This document shows positions 7,182 through 14,304 of a DNA stretch of 15,136 nt, one piece after another; within the stretch, counting starts at the first letter, position 1; each line of letters opens with the position of its first letter. Source of the stretch: Armatimonadota bacterium (GTDB lineage: Bacteria > Actinomycetota > Acidimicrobiia > Spongiisociales > UBA5794); NCBI GenBank assembly GCA_008501565.1, contig QQUL01000090.1, positions 1 through 15,136 of the forward strand, written 5' to 3'. A program made the translations under genes and the position numbers. The notes under the pieces were generated by a model that worked only from the letters and a program-made list of their open reading frames with translations, had not been told where the DNA came from and did no database searches.

Positions 7182-8113
7182 CGCCCGGGGGACAGCCAAC
7201 GACGAATCACGGATCCGCTGACGATCGGCGACAGACCGGCTCGGCGTTTCTCTTGCGGCTCGGTAGGGACGAGCCGATCGCGCATGCTGCCGGTCGTGTG
7301 CTTTCTGCTCTCACCGACGAGATGCTCCGGTATCTCGCTACTGCCGAGGAGGTCGGAGTGGATGTGGCCATCCACGAGACGCGTCGGCGCGGGAAACAGG
7401 CTCGAGCGTTCCTGCGCCTCGTGCGGTCGGCGATCGGTGACGAGTTCGGGGAACTTGATCGGCGGTATCAGGCGGCGGGTCGCCTCCTCGCGACCGCACG
7501 GGATGCGCGCATCGTTCTTGAGGCGTTCGCGGAGATGTTCGTCGAGGGAGATGAAGCCGTTCGATCCGCCCTCATCGAGAGGGCGAACGCTGAAGAGGCC
7601 CTTCTGTTCACAGGTGCGGACCGCGCGGTCGACGAAGTTGAGCACACCTTGAGGGAGGCTGCCGAGCAGGTATCCGAACTTCGGGTTGGAGAAGATTCCT
7701 CTGCGATCATTGAGGGTGCAACGGCGTCATACGCGGCGGGGCGGGAAGCCGGTCGTGTGGCTTCGCTGTCCCGGTCACCTGAGGATTTCCATCGGTGGCG
7801 CAAGCGCGCAAAGGACTTTCGGCACCAGATCGCGTTCGTGTGGGACTGCGAGCCTCTTGCCCCCGAGGATCACGATCGTCTGTACGAGCTCTCCGACCTA
7901 CTCGGTGTCGCCCATGACCTCGTTGTTGTCCGTGAGCATTTGATCGAGGTCAGCACGGCATCCGCATCCGACCTCCTCAGGGCCGTGGACGATCGAAGAG
8001 AGGTCCTGGAGGGCGAAGCCCTTGCACTTGGCCCCCAGATGTATGCCCGTAGTCCCGACGATTTCCGCCAACGATTCTCCACCCGCTGGAACGAATGGCA
8101 TTCGACTAAATGA
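7178..8113 (+). CDS. CHAD-domain protein, putative polyphosphate-binding
   Basis: The 311-residue helical protein carries two basic CHAD repeats: AIHETRRRGKQARAFLRLVR (64-83) and FHRWRKRAKDFRHQ (204-217), plus LLGVAHDL (241-248), a typical CHAD turn. CHAD domains bind inorganic polyphosphate through conserved His, Arg and Lys residues and are often fused or adjacent to a CYTH triphosphatase domain. No CYTH domain is present here, so a catalytic role is not supported. The start is GTG at 7178, sharing 4 nt with the glnII stop. It has no Shine-Dalgarno of its own, so it probably depends on ribosomes finishing glnII. The coupling suggests a role under the same nitrogen conditions, for example linking polyphosphate to nitrogen metabolism, but that is inference. 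It converges with the gene at 8162. Confidence 0.85.
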   Translation: MTPGGQPTTNHGSADDRRQTGSAFLLRLGRDEPIAHAAGRVLSALTDEMLRYLATAEEVGVDVAIHETRRRGKQARAFLRLVRSAIGDEFGELDRRYQAAGRLLATARDARIVLEAFAEMFVEGDEAVRSALIERANAEEALLFTGADRAVDEVEHTLREAAEQVSELRVGEDSSAIIEGATASYAAGREAGRVASLSRSPEDFHRWRKRAKDFRHQIAFVWDCEPLAPEDHDRLYELSDLLGVAHDLVVVREHLIEVSTASASDLLRAVDDRREVLEGEALALGPQMYARSPDDFRQRFSTRWNEWHSTK

Positions 8114-8161
8114 CGGCTGATCGCCGACTCCAGACAGGGCAGAGCTTCGGGCGAGTGTGAG

Positions 8162-10012
8162 CTATTGCCCCAGGTCTTCGTCGCTGAGGACAAAGAGCGG
8201 CTTGGCCGCGAGTTTCATGGCGTTGACCCGCGCCCTTTCGTCCTTTTGGAGTCGTGCCAGCATGCGGCTCCACTGTTCGTCGCTCGGTTCGGGAAGGCGA
8301 TACGCCGCAACCGTGACAGCAGGAAGGTCGAGTCGGTAGTCGTGACCGACCGCGCGGAACACACCCGGGGTGGGATTCGTGGCGTTGACTGCATCGACAA
8401 TGGTCTGAAAGGCCGTGATGGCCGGTCGCCATCGCTGATTCGGCGAGATTCCGCGCTTTGGCGGTGACTCCATGAGCCACACCGGTTCCCTGTAGAAAAG
8501 GGTCGCGTTCAACCGGTCGACAGGATCGTTGTAGTGGGTGAGCAGCGTGACGACTCGCGTCGGCGACTCCGGATCGAGTTCATCGAGGCTGTTGATCTGC
8601 TCGATGGTTCCTTGTGGGGCCCGCCCCTCGTAGAGGGATTCATGCCTCCATTTGCTGTAGTACGGCGTTCCGACCCAGAGCGCCTCGGACACTCCGAGCT
8701 TCCTGATCGAATCGACTCCACCATCGATGAATGCATCCTGACCCGCCCACGCTCCGAGGCTCTCGCCATATACGACGACGCGAGGGCGGCGCTCGGGTGG
8801 CAGCACATCGAGTTCATGTTTGATCGCTGCCAGAAGAAGGCGGTGGTGATCCGCCCCCGAATGGGTTGATTGCAGGGCCAACAGGGATGGCAGTCGCGCA
8901 TACTGGACGGCGACCGCAGCACAGTCGCCGAGGGTGGCATAGTCAGCCACCTCCATGGGAAGCGTGTTGACATAGCCGGTTCCCGCAGGACACGAGACAA
9001 TCAGCAGACTGCGGTCGAAAGCACCGGTCCGCCTCAGTTCGTTGATTGCGAGCGCGACCCTCGCCTCTGCCGATCTCGCAGCATCAAACCCGACGAACAC
9101 GCGAACAGGTTCGGTCACCGCCGGCGTGCCCATCACGGATGCGATGTCTCGACTTGAGGGCGTGTCGGTGATGAACCTGCGTCCTTGTCTTCCGAGGCGT
9201 GACCACGGCACCTCGGACCCCGGACCGCCAGATCGTGTGGTGACCGTGGGTGGGATGTCGTAGCCGGGGTCAACCACCCGGTCGTATCTGGCAAGCCCGG
9301 CAGTGACGGATTGGAACGCTGTTCGGACGCCGAATGCCCAGATTGCCGTGGCGAGAATGTCGCCGGAGAAACGTGCGACCTGAGGTGAAAACGCGAGCCT
9401 TCGCTCCATGACCCGTGCCAGGGCTCCCCCCGAACTTCGATAGCCGCCGATCAGCGCCCCAAGCCCGCCGAGAACGCCCGCACCCTGTATGAGTGCCTGC
9501 CACGGTTTGGGTGGAGCATGATCGAATTCGTCGCGGTTCGCTGTCTGTTGCGCAACTTCGCGTCTGATTGTTGCCGCGCCGATCGCGGCAGCAACCGTCC
9601 CGGCTACTGCGCCAACGGCCGTACGACTTGATGAGTTGCGCACGGCGGTGATGACTGCTGCCGACGCGGCACCGGCGCCGACGACTTGGCACACCGACCG
9701 CACTGGAGCGCGCCATGCCGGTTCCTGTTCGTGCCACGGAATCAGGTAGCGGGTTGCGAGTCCCGCGGCCGCGGTCGACGCCATGATCGCGGTATCGGCA
9801 CCGGCGTTGTTGGTTCTCGCCCCGATCGCGTACACGGCAGAACCGGTTGCCCACCCGGCTGTTCCGGAGACTCCGGCGAGGAGTGCCTGATGGGTTGTGG
9901 TGCGAGGCATCAACGACGGGCTGAAAGAATCGACCGCAGCGAATCCGGCGAGAGCTGCTCCTGCCCAGACATCGGGACGGTTCCACCACAGATCCGACCG
10001 TGGGGAACCCAT
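8162..10012 (-). CDS. Membrane alpha/beta-hydrolase of the Abhydrolase_9 family
   Basis: This 616-residue protein combines an N-terminal membrane region (several hydrophobic stretches between about 14 and 235, like Abhydrolase_9_N) with a C-terminal alpha/beta-hydrolase domain (about 300-575, PF10081 type). The likely catalytic triad is Ser418 in YGESLGAW, Asp496 in HYNDPVDR and His557 in VGHDYR, all in the correct order and with sensible spacing. The fold and triad predict an esterase- or lipase-like membrane enzyme, but its natural substrate is not known to me. The ATG lies 2 nt after the stop of the upstream minus-strand gene and lacks a Shine-Dalgarno, so translation is probably coupled. 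Family members occur mainly in actinobacteria, which fits the rest of the window. Confidence 0.87.
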   Translation of the reverse strand: MGSPRSDLWWNRPDVWAGAALAGFAAVDSFSPSLMPRTTTHQALLAGVSGTAGWATGSAVYAIGARTNNAGADTAIMASTAAAGLATRYLIPWHEQEPAWRAPVRSVCQVVGAGAASAAVITAVRNSSSRTAVGAVAGTVAAAIGAATIRREVAQQTANRDEFDHAPPKPWQALIQGAGVLGGLGALIGGYRSSGGALARVMERRLAFSPQVARFSGDILATAIWAFGVRTAFQSVTAGLARYDRVVDPGYDIPPTVTTRSGGPGSEVPWSRLGRQGRRFITDTPSSRDIASVMGTPAVTEPVRVFVGFDAARSAEARVALAINELRRTGAFDRSLLIVSCPAGTGYVNTLPMEVADYATLGDCAAVAVQYARLPSLLALQSTHSGADHHRLLLAAIKHELDVLPPERRPRVVVYGESLGAWAGQDAFIDGGVDSIRKLGVSEALWVGTPYYSKWRHESLYEGRAPQGTIEQINSLDELDPESPTRVVTLLTHYNDPVDRLNATLFYREPVWLMESPPKRGISPNQRWRPAITAFQTIVDAVNATNPTPGVFRAVGHDYRLDLPAVTVAAYRLPEPSDEQWSRMLARLQKDERARVNAMKLAAKPLFVLSDEDLGQ

Positions 10013-10014
10013 TG

Positions 10015-10593
10015 CTATGGGGTCAGCGCCCGGACGGTGTCAAGCTGCGCCGTGAATGCCGTGGTTGCATCTCCATACGCTGTTACGGCCTGACGCCGCA
10101 ACGAGCCGTCGTCAGGCGCGAGGAGGCCGTCGATCACCTCGTCAGCACGGGTTACGAGAAGCTGTGCGGCGACAATCGTGTCGGGCCACGCCGGAGGGAA
10201 CGGCTCGGGAACGATCGCTGCAGCAACCTGGTTGGACAGTTCCTGTGCGCCATCGCGGACCGCCTCAAACCCCGCCTTTGTCTCGTCGAGGGTTGCACCG
10301 GTGTCATCACGGTTTTCCCAGTCTTCGTTCACCATATCGAGCTCGGCTTGGAGCGCAATGGCTTCGGCTTCGAAGCGGTCGACCTCCTGGAGGAAGGCGA
10401 GGATGGCGTTGGGGAGCGTGGTGGAGGTTGTCGTCGTCGGAGCCAGGGTGGTCGAGGTCGATGAGGTCGTGCTTGTGGACGCTGCCACGTCAGCGGCTGG
10501 GAGGGCGTTTACGAACAAGTAGGTAAACCCGATCAGCGCCACGATGACGACGGGAAGGATCCAACGACCTGGCTTCGGATCATGTGTACTCAC
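10015..10593 (-). CDS. Single-pass membrane protein with Ser/Thr-rich linker and helical extracellular domain
   Basis: I do not recognise a named family. The 192 residues consist of a short polar N-terminus, one hydrophobic segment (about 11-28), a low-complexity Thr/Ser linker (about 37-60) and an acidic, Ala/Glu-rich domain (62-190) likely to be all-helical, perhaps a short helical bundle. The layout suggests a type II or signal-anchored envelope protein with its globular part outside. I prefer the GTG at 10593 over the ATG at 10605 because TATGCT sits exactly 7 nt before the GTG, giving a leaderless start, and no Shine-Dalgarno precedes either codon. The ATG would overlap that box and add only four residues. 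It is co-transcribed with the downstream membrane hydrolase (2-nt gap) and may act with it; no function can be assigned. Confidence 0.75.
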   Translation of the reverse strand: MSTHDPKPGRWILPVVIVALIGFTYLFVNALPAADVAASTSTTSSTSTTLAPTTTTSTTLPNAILAFLQEVDRFEAEAIALQAELDMVNEDWENRDDTGATLDETKAGFEAVRDGAQELSNQVAAAIVPEPFPPAWPDTIVAAQLLVTRADEVIDGLLAPDDGSLRRQAVTAYGDATTAFTAQLDTVRALTP

Positions 10594-10600
10594 AGGCGTG

Positions 10601-10606
10601 AGCATA
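10601..10606 (-). promoter_or_regulatory. Putative -10 element, leaderless start of the 192-residue membrane protein
   Basis: On the minus strand TATGCT is followed by 7 nt (CACGCCT) and a GTG start codon at 10593. The box overlaps the alternative upstream ATG, which makes that ATG an unlikely start. No -35 is evident. Confidence 0.45.
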
Positions 10607-10640
10607 GATGAGCTGCGCTCGGATTACGGACTACAGGAGT

Positions 10641-10672
10641 CCGATGACCGATGACCGATGACCGATGACCGA
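10641..10672. repeat. Tandem repeat of a 7-mer, 4.6 copies
   Basis: CCGATGA is repeated four times perfectly, followed by a partial CCGA, in the 220-bp spacer between the divergent genes at 10593 and 10826. A period of 7 avoids helical phasing and the repeat carries no reading frame, so it looks like a minisatellite prone to slippage rather than an operator. Confidence 0.9.
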
Positions 10673-10750
10673 CAGCAGCAAGCCAGAGACAAAACCCAAT
10701 GAGCGGATGATGGCCCACGGTCCGAGCCTTCGGTCGGGGTCACGTCTGTG

Positions 10751-10773
10751 GCTGAAAGCAGAGAGCTGAAAGC
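10751..10773. repeat. Short direct repeat GCTGAAAGC
   Basis: Two exact copies of GCTGAAAGC (10751-10759 and 10765-10773) lie 14 bp apart, between the 7-mer tandem repeat and the pteridine reductase promoter. They may be the degenerate remains of a second minisatellite or a regulator site; the sequence alone does not decide. Confidence 0.5.
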
Positions 10774-10813
10774 TCCTTCGCGTTTGGCGGGAGAATGGGA
10801 GCCGGCGGGTCGG

Positions 10814-10819
10814 TACGCT
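10814..10819 (+). promoter_or_regulatory. Putative -10 element of a leaderless pteridine reductase transcript
   Basis: TACGCT lies 6 nt before the ATG at 10826, and no Shine-Dalgarno is present in that interval. The spacing predicts a transcript starting on the A of the start codon. Confidence 0.5.
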
Positions 10820-10825
10820 GTTTGC

Positions 10826-11557
10826 ATGGATTTGACCGGACGGACCGCACTGGTGACGGGGGGAGGGGTACGGGTCGGGCGCGCAATCTGCCTTGCCCTG
10901 GCTGAGGCCGGGGCGAAGGTCTTCGTGCACTACAACTCCAGTGCCGATGGAGCGGTTGCCACCCGTGATGAGGTTCTTGCGGCGGGCGGTACTTCTGCGA
11001 TTGGCTCGGCGGACCTCTCGGATCCGCACTCGGGGATCATGCTGATCGCAGACGCCCAGGCAGCTCTTGGACCCGTGTCGATTCTCGTCAACAGCGCTTC
11101 TGGCTTCCCCACCGATTCGATCGCGACGTTCAAGCTCGAGTCTCTCCGCGCAACGATGTCCGTCGGACTCGAATCCCCGGTCATGCTCACGAAGGCCATG
11201 GCCGAAGCGTTGCCTCCCGACCTCGACGGAGCGGTGGTCAACATCACCGATGCCCGAACAGCAACGCCGTACAAGGAGCACCTGTCGTACACACTGGTCA
11301 AGGGCGGTCTCGATACGTTCACTCGAGTCGCAGCACTTGACCTAGCGCCAACGATCCGCGTGAACGCTGTGGCGCTTGGTGTGATCCTGCCCCCAGCTGA
11401 CGAGACCGACGAGTATGCCGAGAAGCTCGCCCGTCGGCTGCCACTCGCAAGGGTCGGCGGCGCAGAGGTTGTTGCCGAAGCGGTCGTATTCCTCTGCAGG
11501 AACGACTTCATCACCGGCGAAATCGTCCGAGTAGACGGCGGCGGGCATCTCGCCTAG
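10826..11557 (+). CDS. PTR1/FolM-like pteridine reductase (short-chain dehydrogenase family)
   Basis: This is a 243-residue classical-size SDR. The cofactor loop is TGGGVRVG (11-18), in which Arg16 replaces the usual Gly; TGxxxRxG is the hallmark of PTR1/FolM pteridine reductases that use NADPH. NSAS (89-92) matches the SDR NNAS motif. The catalytic set is Asp142 (NITDA), Tyr155 and Lys159 (YTLVK) with the PTR1 spacing of 13 between Asp and Tyr, in place of the Ser-Tyr-Lys of ordinary SDRs. Known relatives reduce dihydrobiopterin, dihydromonapterin or dihydrofolate. The position directly upstream of folB and folK-folE supports a pterin substrate; which one is not determined. The ATG at 10826 is preferred over the in-frame start at 10748 because the Rossmann fold begins at once and a TACGCT box sits 6 nt upstream. 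It is the first gene of the pterin module. Confidence 0.85.
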   Translation: MDLTGRTALVTGGGVRVGRAICLALAEAGAKVFVHYNSSADGAVATRDEVLAAGGTSAIGSADLSDPHSGIMLIADAQAALGPVSILVNSASGFPTDSIATFKLESLRATMSVGLESPVMLTKAMAEALPPDLDGAVVNITDARTATPYKEHLSYTLVKGGLDTFTRVAALDLAPTIRVNAVALGVILPPADETDEYAEKLARRLPLARVGGAEVVAEAVVFLCRNDFITGEIVRVDGGGHLA

Positions 11558-11567
11558 GTCGCACCGG

Positions 11568-11573
11568 TAGCCT
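11568..11573 (+). promoter_or_regulatory. Putative -10 element of a leaderless folB transcript
   Basis: TAGCCT sits 7 nt before the folB ATG and 11 nt after the pteridine reductase stop. No Shine-Dalgarno is present in the 23-nt gap, so folB may have its own internal promoter. Confidence 0.45.
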
Positions 11574-11580
11574 GCCGGCG

Positions 11581-11952
11581 ATGGACACCAACGATCTCGA
11601 TCAGATCCTGATCAAGGACCTCTCAGTCAGCGGCATCATCGGGATAAACCCCGACGAGAGGACCACACCGCAGGAGATCCTCGTCAACGCGGTGCTTTTC
11701 ACCGACACCCGCCCGGCAGCATCGTCGGACGACATCGGAGATGCCGTCAACTACCGCACCATCACCAAGAAGATGATCGCCCACATCGAGGCAGGAGAGC
11801 CCATGTTGGTTGAGCGCTTGGTGGAGGAACTCGCTGATGTTTGCCTCGCTGACGACCGTGTCAAGACCGTGACAATCTCGGTCGAGAAGCCAGGTGCTCT
11901 CCGACACGCGCGATCAGTGGGAATCAGGATCACCCGTTCGCGCGTTGAGTAG
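11581..11952 (+). CDS. folB: Dihydroneopterin aldolase
   Basis: The 123-residue protein has the normal size of FolB, which cleaves 7,8-dihydroneopterin to 6-hydroxymethyl-dihydropterin and glycolaldehyde in folate synthesis. Visible family features are GIIGINPDER with Glu26, VNYRTI with Tyr58, LVERLVEELA (76-85), and VEKPGALRHA with the catalytic Lys103, followed by VGIRITR. FolB acts as a homo-oligomer in the cytoplasm. The gene follows the pteridine reductase by 23 nt and is followed 22 nt later by folK-folE, the next and the first steps of the same pathway. It lacks a Shine-Dalgarno; a TAGCCT box 7 nt upstream suggests leaderless expression, possibly alongside read-through from the gene before. 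Confidence 0.94.
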   Translation: MDTNDLDQILIKDLSVSGIIGINPDERTTPQEILVNAVLFTDTRPAASSDDIGDAVNYRTITKKMIAHIEAGEPMLVERLVEELADVCLADDRVKTVTISVEKPGALRHARSVGIRITRSRVE

Positions 11953-11974
11953 TTCACGAACCGAAAGGGACATC

Positions 11975-13093
11975 GTGCCAGATCACAACGTCAAGGCAGT
12001 CGTGCTCGCTGGATCCAACGTCGACCGCGACCGTTGCCTTCCAGAGGCCATACGCCATCTCCGGAGGACACCCAACGTGACAGTGGAGCAGGTCAGTGCC
12101 TGCTTCGACACCGTTGCCGTCGGTGAGAATCCGAACGCGCCCGACTTCTACAACGCAGCGGTCCTCATTACGACGTCACTTGAGCCCGAGGACCTCCGTA
12201 CGGCGCTGCACGGCATCGAAGATGACCTCGGCCGGGTACGTACGGACGATCCGAATGAACCACGAACCATCGACCTCGACATCGTGTTCTACGGTGACCT
12301 GGCGAAGGACTTCGACGGCTGGTCGATTCCGGATCCCGCGATGGAGGTCCACAAACATGTTGCGATCCCCGTAGCCGATGTCGTGCCGGACTGGGTGCAC
12401 CCGACGTCGGGGAGGACCGCTCGTTCGATTGCCGACGACATGGTCGAATCGAACGACGAGGTGACTCCTTCGAAGGCTCGAGAATTCAGCACACCGTATG
12501 TGACTCGATCGGCGGGTTTCGATGACTCGGCTGAGGTGTACGCGCCGCGTCTGGAAGAACTGGTGCGGTCCCAGCTCGTCGAGATCGGTGAGGACCCTGA
12601 CCGGGAAGGGCTTCAGCGCACGCCGTTGCGAGTCGCCAAGGCATTGGATTTCCTGACGAGTGGCTACACCACGTCACTGGACGAAGTCGTCAACGACGCG
12701 ATCTTCGACGCCGAGGGAGCCGAGGAGATGGTGGTGGTTCGCGATGTGGAGTTCTACTCGATGTGTGAGCACCACATGCTTCCGTTCTTCGGGAAGGCAA
12801 CGGTGGCCTATCTCCCGAAGGGGAAGATCATCGGACTTTCGAAGATCGCCCGGATCGTCGATGTGTATGCCCGTCGCCTCCAGGTGCAGGAACGATTGAC
12901 GAACCAGGTGGCCGATGCACTGTCCGACATCCTTGACCCTTACGGCGTCGGCGTCGTGATGGAGGGCAAGCACCTGTGCATGATGATGCGCGGCGTCCAG
13001 AAGCAGGAATCGAACATGGTGACAAGTTCCATGCGTGGCACGTTCCGATCCGACGCCCGCACCCGATCCGAATTCCTCGACCTCGTCACCTAA
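11975..13093 (+). CDS. folKE: Bifunctional HPPK / GTP cyclohydrolase I fusion
   Basis: One uninterrupted frame encodes two folate enzymes. Residues about 5-157 are 6-hydroxymethyl-dihydropterin pyrophosphokinase: LAGSNVDRD at the start, DFYNAAV, and PRTIDLDIVF with the Mg-binding Asp100 and Asp102. Residues about 190-372 are GTP cyclohydrolase I, essentially complete: EGLQRTPLRVAKA, Zn ligands Cys264 and His267 in SMCEHHMLP, GLSKIARIVD, and the third ligand Cys335 in KHLCMMMRG. A polar linker of roughly 30 residues joins them. FolE starts the pathway from GTP and FolK acts two steps later. The fused order FolK-FolE is known in lactococci. The GTG at 11975 is chosen because AAGGGA at 11965-11970 is 4 nt upstream; the in-frame ATG at 11894 would overlap folB and add 27 unrelated residues. 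No FolP or FolC is in the window. Confidence 0.93.
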   Translation: MPDHNVKAVVLAGSNVDRDRCLPEAIRHLRRTPNVTVEQVSACFDTVAVGENPNAPDFYNAAVLITTSLEPEDLRTALHGIEDDLGRVRTDDPNEPRTIDLDIVFYGDLAKDFDGWSIPDPAMEVHKHVAIPVADVVPDWVHPTSGRTARSIADDMVESNDEVTPSKAREFSTPYVTRSAGFDDSAEVYAPRLEELVRSQLVEIGEDPDREGLQRTPLRVAKALDFLTSGYTTSLDEVVNDAIFDAEGAEEMVVVRDVEFYSMCEHHMLPFFGKATVAYLPKGKIIGLSKIARIVDVYARRLQVQERLTNQVADALSDILDPYGVGVVMEGKHLCMMMRGVQKQESNMVTSSMRGTFRSDARTRSEFLDLVT

Positions 13094-13116
13094 CGACGCG
13101 TACCCAGGGTATGAAC

Positions 13117-13135
13117 CCACCGTGACGGTAGGTGG
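13117..13135 (+). terminator. Possible hairpin after folK-folE
   Basis: CCACC pairs with GGTGG around a 9-nt loop, in the 96-bp gap before moaA. Inside it, ACCGT-G-ACGGT forms an alternative small palindrome. No T run follows, so termination is uncertain; it may merely reflect a break before the moaA promoter. Confidence 0.2.
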
Positions 13136-13176
13136 ACAGCCCAGAGAACGACGGCAACGGTACCCGCCACTCCCGC

Positions 13177-13182
13177 TAGCGT
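13177..13182 (+). promoter_or_regulatory. Putative -10 element of a leaderless moaA transcript
   Basis: TAGCGT lies exactly 7 nt before the moaA ATG at 13190, with no Shine-Dalgarno between. No -35 motif is apparent. Confidence 0.5.
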
Positions 13183-13189
13183 TTCGAGC

Positions 13190-14191
13190 ATGTTGAAGGA
13201 CTCACGCGATCGCCCGATGCGGGATCTGAGGATCTCTGTGACGGATCGTTGCAGCTTCCGATGTGTGTACTGCATGCCCCGCGAGGTCTACGACAACCAT
13301 CAATACCTCGATCGCTCAGATGTTCTCACCTACGACGAGATCGCACGCCTCGCCGGAATCGCCGTCGGGCTTGGCGTGACGAAGGTGCGTCTCACCGGTG
13401 GTGAGCCCCTCTTGCGGCGCGAAATCGGGACACTCGTGTCGATGCTCGCCGAAATCGAGGGTGTCAACGATCTTGCGATGACGACCAACGCCTTGCAGCT
13501 GTCGAAGATGGCAGGCGATCTCGTAGCGAAAGGTCTGAACCGCGTCACCATCAGCCTTGACGCCATCGACGATGCGGTTTTCAAGAAGCTGATAGACACC
13601 GACGTTGATGTCTCTGTCGTCCTGACCGCGATCGATGACGCTGCCGATGCCGGACTCGGGCCGATCAAGATCAATACTGTTCTTCGCAAGGGCTGGAACG
13701 AGGACCAGATCCTCCCGCTTGCCGAGTACTTCCGAAGCACACCACACGTGTTGCGCTTCATCGAATACATGGATGTCGGGACCACGAATCAGTGGGTGGT
13801 TGATGACGTCGTCACGGCCGCACAGGTCGCCGAGACAATCCATGCAGAGTGGCCCATCGAACCGATCGAAGCGCAGTACGCGGGTGAAGTCGCCAAGCGG
13901 TGGCGATACGCAGACGGCGAAGGTGAAATCGGCCTGATAGCGTCGGTGAGTCAACCGTTCTGTGGCGGATGTACCCGCCTGCGATTGTCTGCGGAAGGAA
14001 GCCTCTACACGTGCCTGTTTGCGGGCTCCGGCACGGATCTGCGTGGTCCCATGCGACAAGGCGCGACCGACGACGACCTCACAGAGATCTTCACTGCCAC
14101 GTGGGTCGCAAGAGATGATCGCTACTCCGAACTCAGGGGCGGCGTCGCCATCAGTGACCCCAAGGTCGAGATGAGCTACATCGGCGGCTGA
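13190..14191 (+). CDS. moaA: GTP 3',8-cyclase MoaA (radical SAM)
   Basis: The 333-residue protein has the full MoaA plan. The radical-SAM cluster is Cys21, Cys25 and Cys28 (CSFRCVYC), SAM binding is marked by GGEP (70-73), and the second, substrate-binding cluster is Cys258, Cys261 and Cys275 (FCGGC, YTC). Arginines of CTRLRLS lie next to it, and the chain ends in the conserved Gly-Gly. MoaA converts GTP to 3',8-cyclo-7,8-dihydro-GTP, the first step of molybdenum cofactor synthesis, with MoaC acting next; MoaC is not in this window. It sits 96 bp after folK-folE, so two GTP-consuming pterin routes are side by side. The ATG is supported by the TAGCGT box 7 nt upstream and by alignment of the MoaA N-terminus (DLRISVTDRC). 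Confidence 0.96.
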   Translation: MLKDSRDRPMRDLRISVTDRCSFRCVYCMPREVYDNHQYLDRSDVLTYDEIARLAGIAVGLGVTKVRLTGGEPLLRREIGTLVSMLAEIEGVNDLAMTTNALQLSKMAGDLVAKGLNRVTISLDAIDDAVFKKLIDTDVDVSVVLTAIDDAADAGLGPIKINTVLRKGWNEDQILPLAEYFRSTPHVLRFIEYMDVGTTNQWVVDDVVTAAQVAETIHAEWPIEPIEAQYAGEVAKRWRYADGEGEIGLIASVSQPFCGGCTRLRLSAEGSLYTCLFAGSGTDLRGPMRQGATDDDLTEIFTATWVARDDRYSELRGGVAISDPKVEMSYIGG

Positions 14192-14275
14192 TCGCCACCG
14201 TTCGGTCAAACCTCCGGATTCTGGATCGGGGGGAGAAATCTCGAGGGCAAGATGACCTGAACGGGGGTCTTGAAC

Positions 14276-14297
14276 CGGTGCGCGCGATTTGGCACCG
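14276..14297. promoter_or_regulatory. Inverted repeat upstream of the LysM gene
   Basis: CGGTGC and GCACCG are perfect complements separated by 10 nt, ending 7 nt before the ATG at 14305. It could be an operator or an mRNA hairpin. If translation instead starts at the GTG at 14278, the repeat would lie within codons. The rest of the 113-bp gap after moaA shows no clear -10 box. Confidence 0.25.
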
Positions 14298-14304
14298 TGA
14301 GACC

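Noticed and set aside
10748..10825. N-terminal extension of the pteridine reductase from the start at 10748
   Set aside because: The extra 26 residues precede a complete Rossmann start, include the GCTGAAAGC repeat, and would place the TACGCT promoter box inside the coding region.
8114..14196. Identical 12-mer CGGCTGATCGCC just after the CHAD stop (8114-8125) and across the moaA stop (14185-14196)
   Set aside because: A shared 12-mer in a 15-kb GC-rich window is expected by chance, and the hairpin it forms has only a 4-bp stem.
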